A DNA stretch of 64,000 bases from Datura wrightii (taxonomy: Eukaryota; Streptophyta; Magnoliopsida; Solanales; Solanaceae). How positions within the stretch are numbered: position 1 is the first letter of the stretch; each line of letters opens with the position of its first letter. The stretch lies in NCBI GenBank assembly GCA_035772735.1, contig JASDFA010000004.1:23401501-23465500 (forward strand), read 5' to 3'. The position numbers and the translations under genes are program-made. This document shows positions 1 to 9,534 of this stretch, in pieces. Below the pieces are notes generated by a model. That model was not told the DNA's origin. It was given only the letters and a program-made list of their open reading frames with translations, and did no database searches.

Positions 1-37
1 ACTTGACGACCACGTGTGCTTGCGTGCACTGCGCAAC
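1..37 (+). repeat. 3' terminus of a B-like LTR, interrupted by element A
   Basis: These bases match the reverse complement of the inner end of element B's right LTR (19411-19450): same order of words, including the acttgacgaccacgtg stretch. The LTR resumes after element A with only atca at 12778-12781, so A landed within ten bases of the end of this LTR. The rest of this B-like element lies off the left edge. Immediately after 12781 the 3' LTR of element D begins, so this B-like element had inserted in D. Confidence 0.75.
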
Positions 38-387
38 TGATGTTGGGCAAAATTGCATGCCCAAGTGATACTTTAATACTTCATTTCTACTTGTTTATCT
101 ACTTTTATGTGTGCATTCTCATGTGATTTGTATGTAAATGTTGATTTATACTAACCAACATGATTAGTGTTGTTTTGCAGTCTAGAAGGAATTTTCGGAA
201 GCTAATCTACAAGTTGGTGAAGTGTGGAAATGGACTCGGAAGCAAGAAGTGGAAGTCGATAAGGAAAACTGGCCAAAATAGGGGCTCCGCGATAGAGGCC
301 GTGTCACACTACCATCACGGAAGTAGTCTGCCTAGAGGGGAAATATGTGTCAAATTCCAATCGAGGTCCGCGTTACCTCAGTGGCAT

Positions 388-640
388 GGAGCTGATGCTC
401 CGCGATGCACTCTGTGCCATGCTGAGGATGATTATCTGGAACCTCAAGTTCCAGTGGAGGTGCGCGATGGCACCGTGGCACGGAGGTGAGGCTCCATGAT
501 ACACTCTGTGCCACGCTGAAGGCAATTACCTGGAAGCTGAGTTCCACTGAAGGTCCGCGACAGGGCCATGGCACAGAGGTGATGCTCCGCGATACACTCC
601 GTGCCACGTTGCCAGTTATTCCGGGAAAAATTCTCACTAG
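388..640 (+). repeat. U3 tandem array, about 2.7 copies of a 93-bp unit
   Basis: Units start at 388, 482 and 575. Each opens with a ggagctgatgctccgcgat-like word and contains actctgtgccacgctga and a half-palindromic aagttccagtgga-like word. The array is GC-rich, unlike the rest of the LTR, and ends at the TATA box. A matching array is in the 3' LTR (about 11619-11871). A role as enhancer or as a methylation target is inference. Confidence 0.8.
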
Positions 641-648
641 TATAAATA
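641..648 (+). promoter_or_regulatory. TATA box of the A 5' LTR
   Basis: TATAAATA, followed by GCACACC. It is conserved at 11872-11879 in the 3' LTR and, on the minus strand, at 23277-23285 in element C and 46279-46287 in solo LTR I. It is the only strong TATA word in this part of the LTR. Transcription to the right would give an RNA starting near 670. Confidence 0.75.
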
Positions 649-1547
649 GCACACCTAGGTTTTATTTTAAACAATCTGACATTTTTTGAGCAAAAACATG
701 GGAAGCAGGCAGTTGAGAAGAAGAATTCTTAGGGTTAATTCTCTTCCTTTTTCTCTTTAATTTCAATTGTTTGTATGAATTCTACTTGTTTGAAGATGTT
801 TAATCCACAAATGAGTGGCTAATTCACCTCTTGCTGAGGTTAAGGATCATTGTAGAGGAATGTAATTAATGATTATTTCAGTGTTCATCTTCTCTATAGC
901 TGTTGTTTTACCAATTCTTGTTTTTACTACATTAATGTTTGGCCAATGTTAATGTATATGCTAGAATTCCAATTTTGATTCTGAAAGGGAAATTAATTGG
1001 ATAGATGTGAATTGGTGGAATATGATCTTCTTGGTTGAGAAAATTAAGAGAAGATTTATGTTCAGAATAGAAATATATCTGTAATGTCATATTGGGTCAT
1101 TTATGGAATTTTTTATGTATGGCTAGAGCATGGGGTTTTTGCATCACAGAAATGTGTAATGTAAGTCTCATGATTCTTTAATTGGTGAGGAGTCGAAAGA
1201 TCTAATCCATGGGTTATTAATTCCTGACTAACAACCGAAGAGAAGATAAACTGATTCTAATTAATAAATTACATCCCTACATGTTTGCCTTAACCTCAGC
1301 TTGTTCATTGCTATTGTTCAGACTTTAATTTACAATCTTTACTTAGGTTCGCATTACCTATTAATATTGACTCATAAAACATTATTTGTTTGGTTGTCTA
1401 CCTTCATAGAGATGTCGTTCACTAACAATTAGGATAATTACTACCATAATTCAGTCCCTGTGGGATCGATACTTGGCTTGAAATAAAGCCACTTTACTAC
1501 TTGTAGGACCACGTGCACTTGCGTGTATTTGGAAGCGAACAAGTTTT

Positions 1548-1565
1548 TGGTGCCGTTGCCGGGGA
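1548..1565 (+). other. Primer binding site, tRNA-Asp type
   Basis: TGGTGCCGTTGCCGGGGA lies six bases after the LTR end. It differs by one base from TGGCGCCGTTGCCGGGGA, the 18-mer complementary to plant tRNA-Asp(GUC) that Athila/Tat elements are known to use. Element C has a perfect copy at 22333-22350. Confidence 0.92.
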
Positions 1566-1672
1566 CTAGTAATTGGTTATTTAGTTCTCTTAGTGTTAGT
1601 TTACAAGTTCAATATAAGTGTTGACAACTTGATCTTAGCCTTCCTCTTGCAGGTACTGAATTTCTTTTCTGA

Positions 1673-3529
1673 ACGCTGGCAAGAGATAAGGAGTTGGTGG
1701 ATTCATTTATAGAGCCAGAGAGACAATTTCATCGACAAAGAAGGGAAGCTCTAGAGAAGAAGCTGCAGTTGCTAAGACAGGCAATTCTGGAGCAGCAACA
1801 GGAACCACCGATTGTAAGAGCAGTTTTAGTGCCCGAAGAGATGGCAGCAAGACCGGTCCGCGAAGTGGCAATCCCACATGCAAATAATATAACATCCAGC
1901 ATCCGCAGACCGGAGCCAGGAGGGAGATTCGAACTCAAGTAGAATATGGTGCAATTATTGCACACCAGCGGGCAATTTACAGGTCTCCCTCATGAAGATC
2001 CACAACAACATCTCCAAAACTTTTTGGAGATAAGTGAAACCTATATCCCCGCTGGAGTATCATCCGACTATGTGAGGCTTACATTATTCCTGTTCTTACT
2101 GTTGGGGGAAGCAAAGAGGTGGTTGAAAGCTGAACCACCAAATTCTATCACTATTTGGGATGACCTCGCAAGGAAGTTTTTGATACGATTCTTTCCGTCA
2201 GGAAAGACAGCCAGACTTAGAAGTCAGATTCTAAGTTTCAAACAGAGAGAGGGTGAGAATTTGTATCAGGCTTGGGAGAGATTCAAGTCAATGCTATGGG
2301 ATTGTCCTCATTATCACCAATCTAATGATGTGCTGGTGCTTACGTTCATTGAGGGTTTGGAACCGCATACTAAGATTATGTTAGATTCAGCAGCCGGTGG
2401 GCAGGCATTGGAGAAGACCTATGAAGAGCTTTACACTTTATTAAACCGTATTTCACAGATAAATCCAAAATGGAATGCGGATTCAACTTGAGGAGGAGCA
2501 AGGAAAGCTGCAGGGGTCTTTGAGGTGGATGGGTTTACAGCTATCGCTGCACAGATAACTACTTTGCAAAATCAACTTAACACCCATTTCAGCAGTATGA
2601 GCTTGAGCCAGGATCAAGTCCCAGTCAATGCAGTTCATCAGGTATGGTGTGAAGTATGTGGAAGTAGTGAACACTCATCTGAGTGTTGTGGTGCAAATCC
2701 AGACTCGGTGAATTTTGTTGGAAACGTCCAGAGGAACAGTAATCAACAGTATGGAAATAGTTACAACCCAAATTGGAGGAATCATCCGAATTTTTCATGG
2801 GGGAGTACTAGTCATCAAGGACAGAGTTCAAATCAGGGCGTGCAGAGAAACCAAGAGGGGCATCAAAATTTCCAGTCACAATATAGAGGAAACAATGCAC
2901 CTCCTCCACCAACCAGCAACATCGAGGATATGTTCAAAACCATAATAGCTAACCAAGCACAGATACAGGCTGATTATGTGAAATTAGCGGCTGACATGAA
3001 AAATCAGCAGTTAGCTACAAAGGCATTGGAGGATCAGTTTGGACAGTTAGCTGGAGCTCAAAACACCAGACCAAGGGGAGGATTACCAAGTGATACTGAC
3101 CCAAATCCCAAGCAGGTCAATGCAGTTACTACCAGGTGTGGAACTCAACTCAAGGAGGTGGAACCAGAAAGTCCACCTCAGCAATCTGGAGTAGCAGAAA
3201 AGGATGAAGAACATGATGATAGGAGGGGCAAGGAAAAGGCAGCCGAGATAGAAAGACCATCGCCCCCGTTTCCTAAGAGATTAAAAAAGCACAAGGAGGA
3301 AGCTTGCTTCAAGAAATTCATGGAAGTGTTAAAACAGGTACATATTAATTTACTTTTAGTTGATGTTTTGCAGGGAGTGCCGAAATATGACAAGTTCATA
3401 AAGGACATTATAGCAAACAAAAGCAGATTGACGGAGTACGCTACAGTGACGCTTACTGAGGAGTGCACCTCCCGCATACAGAATAGATTGCCGACAAAGC
3501 TCAAAGATCTTGGGAGCTTTACTATTTAG
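1673..3529 (+). pseudogene. gag: gag of element A (capsid and nucleocapsid), broken
   Basis: It encodes the Gag polyprotein that packages the retrotransposon RNA. The frame runs from ACG at 1673, directly after an in-frame TGA at 1670, and no ATG is available. Three in-frame stops interrupt it: TAG at 1940, TGA at 2489 and TAG at 3527. The intact gag of element C has Gln and Arg codons at the first two, so both are C-to-T changes. Visible parts are a charged Arg/Gln-rich N-terminus, a capsid-like region (about 1946-2450) with the HEDPQQHLQNF and FFPSGKTARLRSQI words, one CCHC knuckle (CEVCGSSEHSSEC, about 2650), an Asn/Gln-rich linker, and a coiled-coil-like segment before a Pro/Glu-rich hinge. 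Confidence 0.88.
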
Positions 3530-3844
3530 ATTACAATTGGGCAATCTATTCGAGCTCGCGGATTGTGCGATTTGGGAGCAAGCATAAACTTGATGCCGAC
3601 ATCGGTGTTTAAGAAGTTGGGACTGGGCAGCCCTAGACCAACTACTGTGATCTTGCAGCTAGCTGACCGTTCATTGGCCAGACCTGATGGTATTGTGGAG
3701 GATGTGCTAGTGCAAATGGGCTACCTCATTTTCTCGGTGGATTTTATAATTCTGGATTTTGAGCCGGATGCTGAAGTCCTATTTATTTTGGGACGTCCCT
3801 TCTTGGCGACCAGGCGAGCCTTGATTGATGTGGCTGCTGGGTAG
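3530..3844 (+). pseudogene. Aspartic protease domain of element A pol
   Basis: In frame with gag. The catalytic motif reads CDLGASINLMP (about 3565) and the C-terminal flap region ends ILGRPFLATRRALIDV. DLGAS in place of D-T/S-G is usual for this lineage. A TAG at 3842 ends this open stretch. The protease would cleave the gag-pol precursor. The catalytic Asp is present, so the damage is only the stops on either side. Confidence 0.88.
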
Positions 3845-5209
3845 CTAACCATGCGAGCGCATGACAAAGTAGAGGTTTTTGATGTGTACAAGGACATGAA
3901 GCTACCGACCATTTATGAGGAGCTATCAGCAATCAGTGTTCTAAATCAGGAATCGACCCTTCAAATTGTTGACTCACAGGACCCATTGGAGAGAGCCTTG
4001 GTGGGCTACGATCATTTTGGGGACAGTGCTACATATGAGATGGTGCAGACTTTGAATGAGCCAAAATGGTTCTTCAGGATGCAGGACTTTGAACTGTTGA
4101 ATAGGTCCTTGGAACCCTCGCCAAGGCCATCAATTGAGGAGGCACCGAAATTGGAGTTGAAGACATTGCCTCCACATCTGCAGTATGTATTTTTGGGTGA
4201 AGATGACACCTTGCCAGTCATCATTTCAGCAGAACTGACAGGTGCACAAGTGAAAGATGCATTGGTGGTCCTTAAGAGGCGGAAGAGAGCAATGGGTTGG
4301 CAAATGTCGGACATCAAGGGAATCAGTCCGGCTTTCTGCACACACAGGATATTCATGGAAGAAGGATACAAGAAAATAGTGCAACATCAGTGGAGGTTGA
4401 ACCCGATGATGAAAGATGTAGTTAGAAAGAAAGTGATCAAGTGGCTCTATGCAGGTGTGGTATATCCCATCTCAGACAGTGAATGGGTTAGCCCAGTTCA
4501 GTGTGTTCCAAAGAAAAGAGGGATGACCGTGGTCACCAATGAAAAGAATGAGCCAATCCCCACACGCACAGTCATGGGTTGGCGAATTTGCATGGACTAC
4601 AGGAAGCTCAATGAGGCCACGAGGAAAGATCATTATCCTATTCCATTTATTGATCAGATTTTGGACAGGTTGGCATGTCAGGAATATTATTGTTTTCTGG
4701 ATGGTTATTCCAGCTATAATCAAATAGCCATAGCACCGGAGGATTAGGAGAAGACCACTTTTACATGTCCTTATGGGACATATGCTTTCAGGAGAATGCC
4801 ATTTGGTCTATGTAATGCACCAGCCACATTCCAGCGATGCATGATGGTGATCTTCCACGATATGCTGGAAGATTTTGTCGAGGTATTTATGGATGACTTT
4901 TCTGTTTTCGATAATTCATTTTCTATGTGTCTGCAGCATCTTGATAGGGTGTTAGCTCGATGTGAAGACTCAAACCTGGTGCTCAACTGGGAGAAGTGCC
5001 ACTTTTTAGTCAAGGAGGGTATCGTTCTTGGCCATAAGGTGTCATGCAAAGGGTTGGAAGTCGATCATGCAAAGATTGAGGTGATTGAAAAGCTACCACC
5101 ACCAGCGTCAGTGAAGGGTGTTCGCAGCTTTCTCGGACATGCTGGGTTTTACAAACGGTTCATCAAGAACTTCTCAAAAATTTCTAGACCGATATGCCGA
5201 TTGCTATAA
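3845..5209 (+). pseudogene. Reverse transcriptase domain of element A
   Basis: Same frame as gag. The stretch to 4747 carries the RT fingers, including SPVQCVPKKRGMTVV, WRICMDYRKLNEAT and HYPIPFIDQILDRL. A TAG at 4745 falls within APED-stop-EKTTF. After it come MPFGLCNAPATFQRCM and the catalytic VFMDDFSVF (about 4888), so the two catalytic Asp are intact. VRSFLGHAGFYKRFI marks the thumb. A TAA at 5207 closes this stretch. The RT would copy RNA into DNA from the tRNA-Asp primer. Confidence 0.92.
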
Positions 5210-5700
5210 AAAGAGGTGAAGTTCGAATTTCACAAGGAGTGTGTAGAAGCATTCGAGGAGCTAGAACAGAAGATGGTGGAAGCGTCTATTCTCATTTCTC
5301 CTGATTAGGGACATCCTTTTGAGTTGATGTGTGATGCAAGTGACGTGGCTGTAGGAGCTGTATTGGGGCAACAGAGGAATAAAATTTTTCATTCCATTTA
5401 TTATGCAAGCAAAACACTTGACGCTGCCCAAGTCAATTATACAGTCACGGAGAAAGAGATGCTGGCTTTAGTGTTTGCATTTGACAAGTTTAGATCCTAC
5501 CTGGTGGGTTCGAAAGTGGTGGTATATACTGATCATGCAACAATTCGGTATTTATTTGGCGAGAAGGATGTGAAGCCCAGGCTAATCAGATGGATATTAT
5601 TGCTACAAGAGTTTGATCTGGAGATTCGGGACAGAAAGGGAAGCGAGAATCAAGTTGTAGATCACCTATCGCAATTGGAAAGCCGTTCGCATGTGAAGGA
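5210..5700 (+). pseudogene. RNase H domain of element A
   Basis: In frame with RT after stops at 5207 and 5306 (the latter probably Trp to TAG). MCDASDVAVGAVLGQ carries the first catalytic Asp. YTVTEKEMLALVFAFDKFRSYL carries the Glu and VVYTDHATIRYLF the second Asp. DRKGSENQVVDHLSQL is the end of the domain. It would degrade the RNA strand during reverse transcription. All three expected acidic residues are visible. Confidence 0.9.
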
Positions 5701-7050
5701 AGGTGATAGCATCAGAGAAGAGTTCCCTGATGAGAAACTCTTGGCAATAAGGGAAGCTGAAATCCCTTGGTATGCAGACATTGTGAACTTGCTGGTAAGT
5801 GGAGTATACCCACCTGAGGCAACGACTCAACAAAGGAAGAAGCTGAGGCATGATTCCCGATACTACATGTGGGATGAGCCATATCTGTTTAAGCAGGGAC
5901 CGGACCAAGTGATGAGACGATGCATTCTAGAAAGCCAGATTGCAGAAATATTGAGGAGTTGTCATTCATCATTGTATGGAGGTAACCACGGAGGAGAGCG
6001 AACAGCTCACAAGGTGCTACAGTCAGGGTTCTTTTGGCCTACACTGTTCAGAAACGCTATAGCGTATGTCAAGATGTGTGATAGATGTCAAAGAACAGGA
6101 ACAATTGGAAGGAAACAGGCGATGCCATTGCATTAGATATTAGAAGTTGAGGTTTTTGATGTATGGGGGATAGACTTTATGGGCCCGTTTCCACCGTTAT
6201 TTGGTAATCCTTACATCTTGGTAGCAGTGGACTACGTGTCTAAGTGGGTCAAGGCAGTAGCTTGTCCTAGGAACAACAACAAGGTGGTGACGAAATTTGT
6301 GAAGAAGCAGATTTTCACCAGGTTCGGTACCCCCGAGCTATTATAAGTGATGGAGGGGATCATTTTGTGAATGCAGGTTTCAGAAACTTGCTAGCTAAGT
6401 ATGGGGTGCGGCACAAGGTGGCGACAACGTGTCATCCCCAAACTAGTGGGCAAGTGGAGGTGTCAAACAGGGAGATTAAGCAGATTCTTCAGAAAACAGT
6501 GAATGCACAACGAATTGATTGGGAAAGCAAACTTGAAGATGCATTGTAGGATTATAGAACTGCATACAAGACACCCATTGGGACTTCTCCGTACAGATTG
6601 GTTTATGGAAAGGCATGTCATCTACCTGTGGAGCTGGAACATTGAGCTTTTTGGGCGGTAGGAAAGCTAAATATGGATCCTGAGCTAGTAGGAAAGAAGA
6701 GGTTGATGCAGCTGAGCGAGTTAGACGAGTTTCGATGGCACGCCTATGAAAGTTCTAAATTCTACAAGGAGAAAACTAAAAGGTGGCACGACAGGCACAT
6801 GGTGCATCCGATCTTTGAGCTAGGGCAAAAAGTGTTGCTGTTCAATTCGAGATTGAAACTCTTTCCAGAAAAGTTGCGGTCCAAGTGGTCAGGGCCGTTT
6901 GAAGTTGTGAGAATGACCCCACACGGGGCAGTTGAATTGTGGCAAGAGGATAAAAGTGACACATTTTTGGTGAACGAGCAAAGATGTAAGAACTACTGGG
7001 GTGAAGACGTTATTCGAGAGAAGACGTCTATCACTTTAGTAGATGATTAA
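5701..7050 (+). pseudogene. Integrase of element A with C-terminal domain, frameshifted
   Basis: An H2C2 zinc-binding region (HSSLYGGNHGGER to CDRCQRTG, about 5965-6100) is followed by a TAG at 6134. The core then begins: WGIDFMGPFPP gives the first Asp. A single-base loss near 6330, in the run of C in the FGTP word, shifts the frame, and the second Asp follows in ISDGGDHF. HPQTSGQVEVSNREI carries the Glu. Further stops are at 6547 (TAG) and 6645 (TGA). The last open part (6673-7050) has KWSGPFEVVRMTPHGAVEL, the C-terminal DNA-binding fold, without a chromodomain, as expected for Athila. It ends at TAA 7048. Confidence 0.9.
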
Positions 7051-7090
7051 GGATGAAAAGTGTCGAGCCGCGACGGTAAACCAGGTGCTG

Positions 7091-7108
7091 CACGGGAGGC
7101 AACCCGTG
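7091..7108 (+). other. Post-pol hairpin with AGGCAA loop
   Basis: CACGGG and CCCGTG enclose AGGCAA, 41 bases after the pol stop. Elements B (18263-18280) and E (41358-41375) carry the same loop at the same relative place. The function is unknown. Confidence 0.7.
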
Positions 7109-7299
7109 AATGTAATGTAATAGATTTGTAGGATTATTGAATACTTAAAAAAAAAAGAAAAGTATTGGAAATAGTTGAGAGGCAACCTATGATTTCTAAC
7201 AAATTTTTGTGGTTGAATGATTTTCAAGTGAAATGAAGGGTCAAAATACAAAAGCGCGCAAAGGAAAAATCAAGGTAAGAAAATAAAACTTGGGACAAA

Positions 7300-7470
7300 T
7301 TCCAGTGAGCCTCCGCATTGGCTCCATGTCACGGAGGAGGGCCTCCGCGTTACCCTTCATGACACGTTGAGGTGCATTCTGGAATTTTTACAAATTCCGG
7401 TGAGCCTCCGTTATGGCTCCGTGTCATGGAGCCTGGCCTCCGCGATGGCCTACGTGACATGTTGAGGTTA
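7300..7470 (+). repeat. Two GC-rich units related to the LTR dyad motifs
   Basis: The two copies start near 7300 and 7390. Each has the order ttccRgtgagcctccg, then ggctccRtgtcayggag, then ggcctccgcg, then tgacaYgttgagg. The ctccgtgtcacggag-type words recur in the U3 arrays of LTRs A, C and I, so LTR-like material appears in the internal region as well. Confidence 0.65.
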
Positions 7471-8314
7471 ATTCCGCATTGGGTCACCTCGGGTCACCGA
7501 GTTTAACCCGCGCGAAATTCACCTTTTTAACCCCAAATCCCTTAATTTTTCCCCATTTATTCAAATCCTCCGCGACCAACACCCCAAAATTCCTTCTCCA
7601 TCAACGTGCCACGGACCTAGTGAGAAAGTTTCTTCGATTCTTCTTAAAATTCATCAAGTAAAGGTATGTTCTCGATTATTTTCTCATTTTTGCTGAATAG
7701 TTTGACTCGTGAACATGTTGTCTTTGATGAAATTCCGCCTTAAATGATTGATGAGTGTTTTAATCAATTGAGTTATGGATTAATGAGGTTTATATGATCG
7801 TTGTGATTAGATTAACTCAATAGTTACATTATTTGTTAAAAATACTATGATATTGATAACTAGGGTTGAGAATTGAAATAGGAAGAAGAAGAAATGGGTT
7901 AAAATGTAGATATTTTGGGTTGTGCATGTTGTTTGAATTGAAACATATTGTGATCGAAGTTCATTATGCTATGGTAGAAGATGGAAATTCGGGGGATGAA
8001 AATAGGGAATTAACATAGGTTGTTGTGCTCAAATTGGAAAGTGCTCATGATGATATAATTGAATCGATGGAGGAATTTTCATAATTCATTGTATGAAGTC
8101 TGAGTAGTACAAAGAAATTGTTCCATCGACTTGTATGAATGCACTGAGCATGTTGGGAATTAAGAATTGAAAAAAAAACATGAATGTTCTTGTTGAATTG
8201 TGTTGACTGCGACTATCGACTAAGTGTGGGGTGATCAAATTAAGCCCAGCCTTAGTCGTAGCCAACTATGCCTCAAATATCATTTGAACTATGTGTTTTT
8301 GAATGCACAGGAAA

Positions 8315-9534
8315 ATGTCTGCACCGCAGGATAAAGGCAAGGGCGCGTCTACATCTGGCGGCAGCAGAAAAAGAGTAAGAACCGGGGCAGCAGTACCAGC
8401 ATCACCACCTATTCCTCGAGGGCAACGCCGACAGTATGGAACTAGATGGGTGACAGATGAGGGGAAGAAATGGTATTCCAAACACAAGGAAACCAAGTAC
8501 TTCCCGGAGGAACAGATAGCCCGGGAACCACTAGCACAGGAATTCCCACAGATCTTACATAGGATTGACACTGTTGGGTTAAACTTCATTTTTGGAGAAC
8601 CCAAAGAGTGCAATCTTCATCTTATCCGGGAATTCTATGCTAACTAGAACCCGACTTTGCATAGCCACACCATCAAGATCAGAGGGCAGGTGGTTACCTT
8701 CGAACCACACCATTTAAATGCAATCCTAGGAGCGCGGGACACAGACGCTCATGTCCTCCGCCAGCTGAACATCACTCCACCATATGCGGATATCAGACGC
8801 ACTTTATATGAAGCTCGATCGACAGCCAGGTGGGGTAGGTACAAGGAAAGGGGCTACCACCAGACATTGCCATATTCCCAGATGAACAGAGAAGCCCGGA
8901 TATGGTTGAAGATAGTTTGCTCTTGTCTGATCCTGGGGGTGCACATGACTGATGTCACCCAGGATAGAGTTTGTCTGGTTTATGCACTTATGAAAGGGCT
9001 GGAAATTAATGTAGGAGCGGTGATCATCTCCACCATGAAGAGAGCCCGACTGCATCAGGGGCATCGGTATGGGTTCGATGGTATTCTCACCACTTTCCTC
9101 AGGGGCCACGGTATTCAAGAAGAGGCCCTGGACTACATCCCTCAGCTTGACAGGAGTGCTTTGGATGTTACTAAAACCAAGGCACCTGATACTACATATG
9201 GGCCTGTGCTCACACTAGCCGAGCGACATGCTCGGGATGATCAATACATGGCCCGAATGTATGGGATGCAAATGTTGCAGCTGCGCATTGGTGGAAGGCC
9301 TGCGATGGAGGATGAGTTATGACAGCTCGACATGGACTATCTATTCAATGAGCATGCCCAAGCTTTATGCCAAGTGGGGCCCGTATTTGTGAGCCCGTGG
9401 ATGATGACGTCCCTACTGATGAGGAAACACACCGGGAGGACTCAGACATTGAGTCGGAGGAGGACGGTGGGGACGATTCTAATCTTGGCGATGAGGCGCT
9501 GGCACCTGATGAAGAGATTGAATATTTCGATTGA
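8315..9534 (+). pseudogene. Downstream (env-position) ORF of element A, about 400 codons
   Basis: I start it at the ATG of MSAPQDKGKG, four bases after a cag that looks like a splice acceptor. An upstream ATG at 8303 is also in frame. A TAG at 8645 and a TGA at 9320 interrupt one frame. Near 9385 the frame must shift to reach a strongly acidic tail rich in Asp and Glu, ending EIEYFD at TGA 9532. The N-terminus is basic and low complexity. The middle has REFYAN and IRGQVVTFEPHHLNAILGA, which resembles the family catalogued as putative plant transposon protein. No signal peptide or membrane segment is evident, so an envelope role is not supported. Confidence 0.72.

Larger units (their letters stand above)
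38..1541 (+). repeat. 5' LTR of element A
   Basis: It aligns end to end with 11271-12772 (1504 versus 1502 bp). It starts TGATGTTGGGC and ends GCGAACA. The extreme start can fold back (ttgggca at 43-49 with tgcccaa at 58-64). A TATA box lies at 641, directly after an array of about 93-bp units (388-640). Short reading frames inside the LTR (for example 160-489) follow those repeats and have no recognisable product. Confidence 0.93.
7051..8302 (+). other. Non-coding spacer between pol and the downstream ORF
   Basis: There is no credible coding frame. The spacer holds the AGGCAA hairpin near its start, an A-rich run near 7147, and a GC-rich duplicated block (about 7300-7470). The remainder is AT-rich with no feature I can name. 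Its last bases (gtttttgaatgcacag, ending 8310) resemble a plant 3' splice site just before the next ORF. Confidence 0.6.

Noticed and set aside
160..489. Open frames inside LTRs (also 11393-11920, 23274-23558, 24715-24999, 29567-29848, 34811-35026)
   Set aside because: They fall in GC-rich U3 repeat arrays, appear in both LTR copies with different stops, overlap frames on the opposite strand, and show no domain.
8315..9534. Envelope glycoprotein interpretation of the downstream ORF
   Set aside because: There is no signal peptide, no Cys-rich ectodomain and no hydrophobic anchor. Only its position is env-like.
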